From positions 1 to 20,863 of the forward strand of contig JAOZRM010000006.1 of assembly GCA_029940175.1 (NCBI GenBank): a DNA stretch of 20,863 nt, read 5' to 3'. Shown here in pieces: positions 5,804 to 12,987 of this stretch. A program made the position numbers and the translations under genes. The notes below the pieces were generated by a model that was not told where the DNA came from, searched no databases, and worked only from the letters and a program-made list of their open reading frames with translations. This DNA is from Candidatus Sabulitectum sp. Lineage in GTDB: Bacteria > Fermentibacterota > Fermentibacteria > Fermentibacterales > JCC-6. Within the stretch, counting starts at the first letter, position 1. Each line of letters starts with the position of its first letter.

Positions 5804-7760
5804 TTGTATTTGATTCCTCAGCTTCTTTTTCAAGGCCGAACCTTGCCATAGTCTCCTGTGTAGGTCTGCCAGTTGTTTGGTCCCAGCCTCTGAGGGAATA
5901 GTACTCGTCCATAACCTTTCTGAATTTTTCTGAATTCAATTCAATCCTGCGGCCAATAAGAGGATTGGTCTGCTGCTCGGCTTTCTCAAAATAGGGAATT
6001 ACTGTTTCATCATCTGCTCTTGATCTGTTGAAATTTCTTACCAGCAATGCACGCTCAAGCTGAATTACCCTTTCTGAAGCATGTTCAAGATCCTGATCGC
6101 TCCATGGAACACCGGTTAAAGAGGTGAACATGTGTCTTTCGAATGAAGGACCATCCATATCGCCAGCTCTGGCGAAGTTGTCATCAGTTTTTCTTGAGTA
6201 GATTCTGGGAAAGACCTGATCGCCCACAGTAAGAGAATCTTTCATAACAGATCTCTGACCGTGCCACCATACCGGGTATGCCTTTCCGGAGTAGCCGCTT
6301 TCGGGATCTGCGCAAGTCTTAGATCCGTAGATCCTTGCAGATACTTCTTTAATCCTTTCCCAGTCCAGACCTAGCTCTGGTGAGCAAATTTTGCTCCATC
6401 CCATGATGTTCTGCCCATAACCATGGGCACTTGAGATAGGATCCCGGGTATCCACAGCCCATTGAAGAGCACTTACTATCCAGTAGGGAAAGAAAACATA
6501 GTTGATTTTGTCTCCGTGACCATCCCAGTGGCCTGCGTATCCCCATGCAGGGAACAGCTGTTTTACCCTCTCCTCCCCAATGCCAAGAATTCTGCTTGCC
6601 CTCACAGTTCCTTCCGAAAGGGCTGAGCGAAACTCGCCTTCCCTTCTTGAAATTCCTTTCAGCAGAAACTCCCAGAACCTCGGGTTGTCCAGATCTATTT
6701 CCATCCCGTCAATTCTGGATAACTCTCCGTCTTCCTTCAGGTAGCGAATCCACGGAATCATACCAACAAGTATTTCCCAGTGATTAAGACCCTCATCATT
6801 TGCGATCTGTCCAATCTCAAATCCTGCCTCAAACCCAAGCTTCCAATCGTAGAAACTCTCCTTAAAACCTGGAAAAAGACCGGCAATACAGTCGACCTGA
6901 CCAGCCAGTTTTTTGCCCCTTTGAAGCACAGAAGGTACAGTTGTATAGAATCTGGCATCGTAACATCTTACAGCACATCCCTGGGTACAAGCCTGGTACC
7001 GCTGCCCGAATCTTCTAACCTTCTCCGGATCCAGTTTTGCCGTGTGCGGCCACCCATGGGATCCGTGAGCCTCATTTCTGATCAGGCGGCAGACCTCAGC
7101 GAATCGTTGGGGATCAGCAACATCAAGCGGAAGAGACCCATGAACCGCAATGGCTTTAAGGTTCTTTGAGCCCATTACCGCACCATAGCCTCCCTGACCT
7201 GAAGCACTTTCTGTTTCGGTTGCTGCTATGGCAATACGCACCTTGTTCTCTCCGGCAGGGCCAATGGAAAACACTCGCCAGTCTTTGCCATATTGCGCCA
7301 TTATGTCTTTCTGTGATTCGTAGATGCCCATGCCCCATAAGTTTTCGGCATTCTCAATTATGCAGATTCTGTTCTCTATTTTCAGAAAAACAGGGTCTGG
7401 AGCTCTTCCTGTAACTATCAATCCGTCAAAACCGGCATGTTTGAGCTCCGCTCCCCAGTGACCTCCGAAGGAAGATCTGGAATACCACTCCACAGGATGC
7501 CCCTGGGCTGAAATACCGGAGACAGTGGTCCGGCCAGAGAAAGGAGCAGCAGTTCCAGTAAGAGGGCCTGTAAGTATTATCAGAGGACTGTCCGGATCAA
7601 AGGCACAGGTTCCCGGAGGTATCTCATCCCAGGCAATTCTAGCAGCCATTGCCCTTCCACCGTACCAGTCTGGGAGGTAATCCATTGTGTCCTGATGATG
7701 AATTGTTCCTGTGGTAAGGTTAACTCTGAGCAGTTTACCTGCGTACCCTCCATATTTCAT
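5790..7760 (-). CDS. Aldehyde:ferredoxin oxidoreductase-family tungstoenzyme, altered cluster ligands
   Basis: A 656-residue AOR-family protein that would oxidise an aldehyde (or carry out a related low-potential reaction) using a tungsten-pterin cofactor and a [4Fe-4S] cluster. The N-terminal domain is canonical: GGYAGKLLRVNLTTG, LTGPLTGTAAPFSGR, GGHWGAELKHAGFDGLIVTG, FSIGPAGENKVRIA and GQGGYGAVMGSKNLKAIAV. The cluster cysteines are C258-x3-C262-x3-C266 (ACTQGCAVRC) rather than the usual Cx2Cx3C. The usual fourth ligand in Dxx(G)LC is replaced by glycine: D508-SLTV-G513 (codon GGC at 6222-6224). Start ATG 7760 overlaps the TGA of the polyferredoxin gene (ATGA), so the two are an electron-transfer pair. 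It could serve a substrate other than a simple aldehyde; BamB-type benzoyl-CoA reductases belong to the same family. Confidence 0.88.
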   Translation of the reverse strand: MKYGGYAGKLLRVNLTTGTIHHQDTMDYLPDWYGGRAMAARIAWDEIPPGTCAFDPDSPLIILTGPLTGTAAPFSGRTTVSGISAQGHPVEWYSRSSFGGHWGAELKHAGFDGLIVTGRAPDPVFLKIENRICIIENAENLWGMGIYESQKDIMAQYGKDWRVFSIGPAGENKVRIAIAATETESASGQGGYGAVMGSKNLKAIAVHGSLPLDVADPQRFAEVCRLIRNEAHGSHGWPHTAKLDPEKVRRFGQRYQACTQGCAVRCYDARFYTTVPSVLQRGKKLAGQVDCIAGLFPGFKESFYDWKLGFEAGFEIGQIANDEGLNHWEILVGMIPWIRYLKEDGELSRIDGMEIDLDNPRFWEFLLKGISRREGEFRSALSEGTVRASRILGIGEERVKQLFPAWGYAGHWDGHGDKINYVFFPYWIVSALQWAVDTRDPISSAHGYGQNIMGWSKICSPELGLDWERIKEVSARIYGSKTCADPESGYSGKAYPVWWHGQRSVMKDSLTVGDQVFPRIYSRKTDDNFARAGDMDGPSFERHMFTSLTGVPWSDQDLEHASERVIQLERALLVRNFNRSRADDETVIPYFEKAEQQTNPLIGRRIELNSEKFRKVMDEYYSLRGWDQTTGRPTQETMARFGLEKEAEESNTIEKD

Positions 7761-8170
7761 GACTGATTTTCCTTAAAGGTTATTGCACCGAACTTGCAGG
7801 CCTCTGCACATAGAGCTTCTCCATTGCACAGATTGCATTTAAGGGGAATCTTACTTGATCCCTGTTTGAACATTGCCCCGAATGGGCATGCGGAAATACA
7901 GTTACCGCACCGGATGCAAGTATCAGAGTTGATTCTCCATGCTCCTGTTATTTTGTCCAGAAAAATGGCGTCAACTGGACATGACCTCAGGCATTCCGGG
8001 TGGGTACACTGCCTGCAGAATGTAACAGAGTGAAGTCCTGAAAACAGCTCAAGATCAACCCGGATGGCTGTTGAATTCCTGCTGTGCATACAGGTATGGC
8101 GAAGAGAACATACCGCTTCACAGTTCAAACAGCCGGTGCACAAGTCTTTTTTTACAATGAGTCCTGCCAT
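7757..8170 (-). CDS. Four-cluster polyferredoxin, AOR electron-transfer subunit
   Basis: A 137-residue protein with sixteen cysteines in four [4Fe-4S] sets: C11/14/17/21 (CTGCLNCEAVC), C52/55/60/64 (CRQCTHPECLRSC), C85/88/91/95 (CIRCGNCISAC) and C112/115/121/125 (CNLC...CAEAC). This is the HycB/DmsB-type layout of cytoplasmic electron-transfer subunits. No signal peptide is present. The ribosome site AAGGAG sits 5-6 nt before ATG 8170. It is first in the operon and its TGA overlaps the ATG of the oxidoreductase, so it probably carries electrons between that enzyme and ferredoxin or another acceptor. Confidence 0.88.
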   Translation of the reverse strand: MAGLIVKKDLCTGCLNCEAVCSLRHTCMHSRNSTAIRVDLELFSGLHSVTFCRQCTHPECLRSCPVDAIFLDKITGAWRINSDTCIRCGNCISACPFGAMFKQGSSKIPLKCNLCNGEALCAEACKFGAITFKENQS

Positions 8171-8187
8171 TAAGCTCCTTCCTGGTC

Positions 8188-8216
8188 ACAATGTTTTCAT
8201 TTCGGAGTGATGTCAA
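8188..8216 (-). promoter_or_regulatory. Promoter of the ferredoxin/AOR/GHMP kinase operon
   Basis: On the minus strand a perfect TTGACA (8211-8216) is followed by 17 bp and a weak -10 CATTGT (8188-8193), close before ATG 8170. The leader would be very short (about 10-15 nt), just enough for the AAGGAG site. Confidence 0.4.
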
Positions 8217-8273
8217 CTGGATGAAAGAGGTAGATTTTGGTATTTTTCCGTTCAATCTATTTAGTGGAGAATT

Positions 8274-8873
8274 ATGAAGCAGACGGTTCCTTACAAATTA
8301 AGATACAGCAGTCGGTCAAAAAGGTTGAGAATAGAAGTTGTTCCCGGTGAAGTAAGGGTAGTCGCACCAGTTGGTTCAAGTATTTATCTTATTGACGAAT
8401 TTGTTAGGTTAAAAGAGAGATGGATCACAAAAAAAATAGCTGCTTTTAATTCCACCGCCCAAACCCATATTTCCGCACTTTCCAAGGATGGTAGAGTGGC
8501 GAATGTTCTCGGCCGACTGATTGATGTACCTCCATTGGATGATGCCGATGATATTGTCCAGTGGTTTGATGGTATGCTGATGACTTTTCTTACTGAAACG
8601 CAGGAAAAATACACAAAGCTGGTTCCATCCAGGATAAGAATAGGAAATGCTCGAACACGCTGGGGAAGCTGCAGTGTAAATGGAGTGGTGATGATAAACA
8701 GAAAACTGGTTCATGCCCCTTCTGATGTGGTTGAATATGTTTTTGTACACGAGCTGGTTCACCTCAAACACAGAAATCACTCGAAAGCGTTCTGGAACAC
8801 GGTTAGACACTATCTGGGAGATGTGAAACCACAGAAAAGATGGTTGAAGCTTCTGGGAGCTCATCTTTTGTAG
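8274..8873 (+). CDS. YgjP-family (DUF45) metal-dependent hydrolase
   Basis: A 199-residue protein with the YgjP/WLM-type zinc site H159-E160-LV-H163 plus H169 (HELVHLKHRNHSKAFW), preceded by the family signature TRWGSCSVNGVVMINRKLVHAP. The N-terminus YKLRYSSRSKRLRIEVVPG.VRVVAP is also typical. E. coli YgjP has been reported to hydrolyse UTP; whether family members act on nucleotides or peptides is unsettled. It is cytoplasmic, with no signal peptide. ATG follows TGGAG by about 5 nt. The gene stands alone, divergent from the ferredoxin operon. Confidence 0.85.
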   Translation: MKQTVPYKLRYSSRSKRLRIEVVPGEVRVVAPVGSSIYLIDEFVRLKERWITKKIAAFNSTAQTHISALSKDGRVANVLGRLIDVPPLDDADDIVQWFDGMLMTFLTETQEKYTKLVPSRIRIGNARTRWGSCSVNGVVMINRKLVHAPSDVVEYVFVHELVHLKHRNHSKAFWNTVRHYLGDVKPQKRWLKLLGAHLL

Positions 8874-8901
8874 CAGGGAGGAAGATGCCTCTTCCCCCCT
8901 G
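8874..8901. terminator. Bidirectional terminator hairpin
   Basis: CAGGG and GGAAGA (left arm, 8874-8885) pair with TCTTCC and CCCTG (right arm, 8890-8901), with an A/C mismatch and loop TGCC. This strong hairpin sits in the 37-nt gap between two convergent stops (8873 and 8911). U-runs are weak on both sides. Confidence 0.55.
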
Positions 8902-8910
8902 TATTCAGGA

Positions 8911-10455
8911 TTATTCAGTAACTATCATTCGGGAAGTCAAGGATTCACCATTGAATTCCAGTTTCATTAGATACATTCCAGGAGAGAGATCACTTACATC
9001 AATGTCCATGATAGAGGAGCCACCGGGAAGAATTTCCGAGATGGAGTGGATTTCCCTGCCGGAGATATCGTAGAGATTCAGATCTAAAGTTCCTGTTGAT
9101 GGAATGGAAACATTAAGAGAAGCAGAGGTATTCACCGGATTTGTCACAAGACCCATGGATATCATTTCTGCATTTACAAAGGAAGTTTCTCCTTCAATGC
9201 CGGTACCAACAGGCACAGCAAGAGCTGCAACAGTGGCTATAGCTGCTTTTGCCATGTTTGTTCCGAACGGAAAGTACTGGAGATAGTTTGACATAATGTC
9301 GGTTGTCTGGTGATAATGAGGGTTACTCCAAACACCTTTCTCTATGGAGAGCATCGCAGCATAACCGGCGTTCCAGAAACTGGCGTGATCGCTTGCAGAT
9401 ACCGGAGAGGAAGCAACAATCTTATCCAGAGCAGGCACGTAAGTATCGCTTATTGCATCGAAAGCTAACCCAAGCCCTGTTGATGCAGTGTTGTAGTGCA
9501 ACCATGCCTGGTCTTCAGAGGCTGGACCGTAAAAGATCATATCAAGATTGACTACACCCAAAATGTCACTTCCAGCAGCAGCGGCTGAATCGGCAAAGTG
9601 TTCACTGCCGTACAGTCCCTGTTCTTCTCCACCCCAGAGGATGTAGAGAACCGTGTACTCGAAGTCATACTGGCTCATTATTCTCGCTGCTTCCATTACT
9701 GCTGCAGAGCCACTGCCGTTATCGTCTGCACCTGGAGCATCGGTCTGGGTATAAGGGGAGATGCTGTCCAGGTGGCCGCAGATGATCCAGTACTGGACTG
9801 GATTAACTGTTCCTGTCTGGGTTGCAACAACATTCTGACTGTCATATCCAAGCATGGAAAAATGCTTGATCTCTGAATCCAGTCCATAAGATGTGAACCT
9901 GTCATTGCTCCACTCACAGGCGGTATCGAAACCATCGGTATTTGAGTATCTGGTGAGGTAGCTCTGGTAGTTTGTTGTAATGGAGATAAGACTATCCTCG
10001 CTGACCAATGCAGTTATTTCCGCCACAGTGTCGTCATATTCCCGAGTGACAGGCAGAGGAAGAGGAGTGAAGGGCGCGCGGGTTTCTCTGAGAGGTTGAA
10101 CCATGAAAATGTCTGATCTGAGGAAATTGCCCCTCAACGGTCTCAACAACCTTACTATCAAAGTTCTGTCATTTCTGTAAACAACCTCACCAAGTTCAGT
10201 GGCTTGAAGAATTCCGTTGTCATTTCGGGTAGTTACCAGAGCATATGCATCCAGGTCCACAGCGCCGGTATCCAGAATACTACCGGTTCTCTCAGATTCA
10301 AGTCCGAAGGCAACAACATGATCCTCCGCCCTGTATACAATTATGTATGAATCCGTGGCCTGAGCAGATACGCCGGGAATTGTGAAAAGTGATCCGGCAA
10401 ACACTGTGCCGGAGAGAGTGAGTAAAACCAATGTGTATATAACAGGTAATTTCAC
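8911..10455 (-). CDS. Exported M28-family zinc aminopeptidase with C-terminal sorting domain
   Basis: A 514-residue protein. The signal peptide MKLPVIYTLVLLTLSGTVFA is followed by a ~200-residue N-terminal region, then the M28 catalytic domain. Zinc and catalytic residues are visible: H228 (ICGHLDS), D244 (GADDNGSGS), E277/E278 (WGGEEQGLYGS), D305 (VVNLDM) and H382 (NPHYHQTTD). Residues ~430-514 form a sorting-type beta domain (NPVNTSASLNVSIPSTG, DLNLYDISGREI, DVSDLSPGMYLMKLEFNG, ending SRMIVTE), like the type A C-terminal domain of type IX secretion or the FlgD-like Ig fold. It therefore acts outside the cell, freeing amino acids from peptides. Start GTG 10455 is preceded by GAGGT about 6 nt away. 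It is monocistronic, between a hairpin and a divergent promoter region. Confidence 0.9.
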   Translation of the reverse strand: MKLPVIYTLVLLTLSGTVFAGSLFTIPGVSAQATDSYIIVYRAEDHVVAFGLESERTGSILDTGAVDLDAYALVTTRNDNGILQATELGEVVYRNDRTLIVRLLRPLRGNFLRSDIFMVQPLRETRAPFTPLPLPVTREYDDTVAEITALVSEDSLISITTNYQSYLTRYSNTDGFDTACEWSNDRFTSYGLDSEIKHFSMLGYDSQNVVATQTGTVNPVQYWIICGHLDSISPYTQTDAPGADDNGSGSAAVMEAARIMSQYDFEYTVLYILWGGEEQGLYGSEHFADSAAAAGSDILGVVNLDMIFYGPASEDQAWLHYNTASTGLGLAFDAISDTYVPALDKIVASSPVSASDHASFWNAGYAAMLSIEKGVWSNPHYHQTTDIMSNYLQYFPFGTNMAKAAIATVAALAVPVGTGIEGETSFVNAEMISMGLVTNPVNTSASLNVSIPSTGTLDLNLYDISGREIHSISEILPGGSSIMDIDVSDLSPGMYLMKLEFNGESLTSRMIVTE

Positions 10456-10504
10456 AACATACCTCTTTCAGTATTGTGATCAGGTTAATTTTGTGCGGGG
10501 CCAT

Positions 10505-10563
10505 ATCATACTGAATTTGTAGGTTGTTCTCCAGGGGCAACTCCCCCGTGACAGTTGCTGGAG
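10505..10563 (-). promoter_or_regulatory. Promoter with overlapping inverted repeat upstream of the M28 gene
   Basis: A minus-strand -10 TATGAT (10505-10510) has a weak -35-like TGGAGA (10528-10533) 17 bp upstream. The -35 overlaps one arm of an inverted repeat: CTCCAG (10529-10534) and CAACT (10538-10542) pair with AGTTG (10553-10557) and CTGGAG (10558-10563), leaving GGG bulged. This lies in the 153-nt divergent gap before the + strand gene at 10609 and could be an operator. Confidence 0.35.
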
Positions 10564-10608
10564 AGTGTTGTATGTTAATTGTTAAGAAGTTCACAAACCG
10601 GGAGATTT

Positions 10609-11238
10609 ATGAAAGCTGTAGTTACTGCTGTTATGGTGCTTTTCAGTGTTGTCAGTGCTGGTGAAATAGTGATTGGAACAGCAGATTTTGAATCACTGAA
10701 TCCATTCTGTCATTGAAACGGTGATGCAAGACGCCATCAGGTGATGGTAACGGTTGAGGATATGGGCGGCACTCCAGTTCTAATTTCTTCTTTGGGGTTC
10801 ATGCCGTCAGCATCTTCTCAGAGAACAGGATCGTACCATGAGTTTTCTCTTCTTCTGGGATACACTGATCTCGATGAACTCTCACCGAGATTCAATGATA
10901 ACTGGAGTATACTTCCTGAAGAAGTTTTTTCAGATCCGCAATTGGAACTTACTGGTGTTTCCGGTGGTCAGTGGATCTTGTTTGAATTCTCTGATCCATT
11001 CATGTATGATGGAACTTCCAACCTTCTCCTGGAGCTTTCCTGGGATGGTCCTGTAGATCCTCCAGACAGCAAAATTTACTCCATGAACTGGGACAACACG
11101 GTGAACACTTCCCTTATCGGTTTCTCGCCGGATTCTGCCACTGGTTATGTTACCACCCTTACTCCGAATCTTCTTTTTGTTACCTCGGAGGCGGCCCTTG
11201 AAACACAAACCTTTGCAGGTATCAAGAGTTCTTTCTGA
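10609..11238 (+). pseudogene. Exported protein gene interrupted by in-frame TGA
   Basis: ATG 10609 follows GGGAG by 4-5 nt and starts a clear signal peptide (MKAVVTAVMVLFSVVSA, then GEIVIGTADFESLNPFCH). Codon 36 is TGA (10714-10716). The same frame then stays open for 173 codons, with a plausible beta-rich secreted protein (HQVMVTVEDMGG, SSLGFMPS, EFSLLLGYTDLDEL, WILFEFSDPFMYDG, LLLELSWDGPV). The stop falls where a Trp would fit (FCH-W-NGDARRHQ), so TGG to TGA is the simplest explanation; assembly error or readthrough are alternatives. The protein ends in ALETQTFAGIKSSF, the same C-terminal signature as the DNRLRE protein. Its end overlaps the convergent methyltransferase gene by 17 nt. I recognise no catalytic family. 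Confidence 0.65.
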
Positions 11239-12007
11239 ACAAAACAGATAACAAAATTGAGGCACTGACTCCCGCATTGAGGGATTCAACGCCTCTTGTC
11301 ATGGGAATGGAAACAGATCCTGTCATGGTAGACTGAGAAGTTTCTGATAAACCGTGTGCTTCTGAACCTGTTACAATGCATACTGGAATTTTCAGATCAC
11401 TTAACATCTTATCCATGGATATTCCATTGCTTTGGGCTCCCAGTATACAGTAACCGGGGAACTTTTCCGGGATACCAGTCAGATTGCTTTTTTCGCAGAT
11501 TGGAATTGCGGAGTTCAACCCCGCAGAAGAACGAGTTACTTTCGGACTCCACGGGTAAGCGCTACCCTTCAGAAAAACAACTCCGGAACATCCGAAGGCT
11601 GCAGCGGAACGAATGGCAGTGCCGGCATTTCCAGGGTCAGCCACTCTGTCAAGAACAAGAACAGTTCCTCCTGTGAATATGTCACTGATAGAGTATTCAG
11701 GAGTTGGACAGACTGCGGTGATCCCCTGGGGTGTTTCTGTTTTTGATATGCATGTGTAGATGTGGGCAGGCACTCTGATCACTACAAACCCACTGCTGTC
11801 TGCAATTTTCGCAACCATCAGCGATTCATCTGAGGCATCTTCACTCACAGTTATAAAATCGATCTGACCGCCTCTGGTAAGGTGGTCGTGTACGAATTTT
11901 GGCCCCTCCATGAGAAACCTGTTCCGTTTTCGGCAGGAAGACGGTTTTTCCAGAGCAGCAGCCAGTTTAACCCGTCTGTTGGCTCTGCTGGTTACTGAAT
12001 GGATCAC
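11222..12007 (-). CDS. SpoU/TrmH-family RNA 2'-O-ribose methyltransferase
   Basis: A 261-residue SPOUT enzyme using S-adenosylmethionine. The N-terminal ~95 residues form the substrate-binding part (SRANRRVKLAAALE, NRFLMEGPKFVHD). The catalytic domain has motif 1 DRVADPGNAGTAIRSAAAFG (N127, R133), motif 2 TGSEAHGLS (213-221) and motif 3 IPMTRGVESLNAGVSASI (from 234), which form the knotted cofactor site. It is closest in style to RlmB/TsnR-like rRNA methyltransferases; tRNA is not excluded. Start GTG overlaps the TGA of the epimerase gene by 4 nt, making it the last gene of the decarboxylase operon. It meets the convergent exported-protein gene with a 17-nt overlap. Confidence 0.88.
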   Translation of the reverse strand: MIHSVTSRANRRVKLAAALEKPSSCRKRNRFLMEGPKFVHDHLTRGGQIDFITVSEDASDESLMVAKIADSSGFVVIRVPAHIYTCISKTETPQGITAVCPTPEYSISDIFTGGTVLVLDRVADPGNAGTAIRSAAAFGCSGVVFLKGSAYPWSPKVTRSSAGLNSAIPICEKSNLTGIPEKFPGYCILGAQSNGISMDKMLSDLKIPVCIVTGSEAHGLSETSQSTMTGSVSIPMTRGVESLNAGVSASILLSVLFRKNS

Positions 12008-12987
12008 TGAACCCCTTCGGGGATACCAAATTCGATGACTTTCTTAATAATTGCAGTTGTATCTGCTTCCGGGCGGATACCGGTAAGGCCAATGAGTCTT
12101 GAAACATCAGGCACTCTGCGCTGCATATCCTCAAAACCCTCGGGATAGGCTTTATCATACGGAACAATGATTATCTCAGAATTTGATCCTGAAATTTCTC
12201 TAACGCGCCTGGCCAGTTCAAGTATTGTTATCTCTTCTGTTGAACCTATGTTTACAACCTTACCCACAGCTTCAGGTTTATCCATAAGAGCGAGAACGCA
12301 ATCTATCACTTCTGATACCAGGCTGAAGCAGCGTGTCTGCGTACCATTACCGAAAACCGTTATTGGCTGCCCTGTGAGAGCCTGGTTAATAAACCTGGGA
12401 AGCACCATTCCATATCTGCCTGATTGTCTTGGTCCCACTGTGTTGAAGAATCTGCAGATAACTACAGGGAGCCCGTAGGAATGATTGTATGCCAGAGCAA
12501 GAAATTCATCCAGAGCTTTGGAACAGGCGTAGCTCCATCTGTTTCTTGAGGTTGGCCCCAGAACGATGTCTCCATCTTCTTTAAAAGGAACCTTCCAGCT
12601 CTTACCGTAAACTTCACTGGTGGAAGCAATGAGAACCTTTGTGTTGTTTCCTCTGGCAGCTCTAAGGATGTTCTCCGTACCACTCACATTGGTTTCAATG
12701 GTTTCTACAGGCTTGTTTATTACATTCTCTACGCCCACTGCTGCAGCAAGATGAATAATTTCATTACACATATCTACACAGTTGTTAACCGTTTCCACAG
12801 AAAGAACAGTGCCTTCTATAAAGTGGAAACTATCGGAGGCGAGCAGCTTTTCTATGTTCTTGAGATTACCGGTGGAAAGGTCATCAAGAACGCAGACTGA
12901 CTTGCCGGAAGATAGCAGTCTTTCGCACAGGTGGGAGCCGATAAAACCGGCTCCCCCTGTTACTAGGTAATCAAATCGGCCGGCCAC
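12004..12987 (-). CDS. NAD-dependent NDP-sugar epimerase/dehydratase
   Basis: A 327-residue extended short-chain dehydrogenase/reductase. The Rossmann motif TGGAGFIGSHL (10-20) binds NAD. The catalytic set is S122-T-S124 (ASTSEVYG) with Y153-xxx-K157 (WSYACSK). NTVGPRQSGRYGMVLPRF, FGNGTQTRCFSLVSEV and GFEDMQRRVPD are typical of UDP-glucose 4-epimerase/UDP-glucuronate decarboxylase-like enzymes. It makes a precursor for surface polysaccharide; the exact sugar is not certain. Start GTG shares one base with the TAG of the decarboxylase beta gene, so it is translationally coupled to an energy-conserving pump with no obvious metabolic link. Confidence 0.85.
   Translation of the reverse strand: MAGRFDYLVTGGAGFIGSHLCERLLSSGKSVCVLDDLSTGNLKNIEKLLASDSFHFIEGTVLSVETVNNCVDMCNEIIHLAAAVGVENVINKPVETIETNVSGTENILRAARGNNTKVLIASTSEVYGKSWKVPFKEDGDIVLGPTSRNRWSYACSKALDEFLALAYNHSYGLPVVICRFFNTVGPRQSGRYGMVLPRFINQALTGQPITVFGNGTQTRCFSLVSEVIDCVLALMDKPEAVGKVVNIGSTEEITILELARRVREISGSNSEIIIVPYDKAYPEGFEDMQRRVPDVSRLIGLTGIRPEADTTAIIKKVIEFGIPEGVQ

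Noticed and set aside
8409..8864. 151-codon frame antisense to the YgjP-type gene
   Set aside because: It is opposite a clear HELVH metalloprotein gene, with no ribosome site or motif; a shadow.
10714..10745. TGA as selenocysteine with the downstream CCATC-AGGT-GATGG hairpin as SECIS
   Set aside because: The protein is an exported beta-rich protein of no known selenoprotein family, and the stem is only 5 bp. A Trp-to-stop change explains the data more simply.
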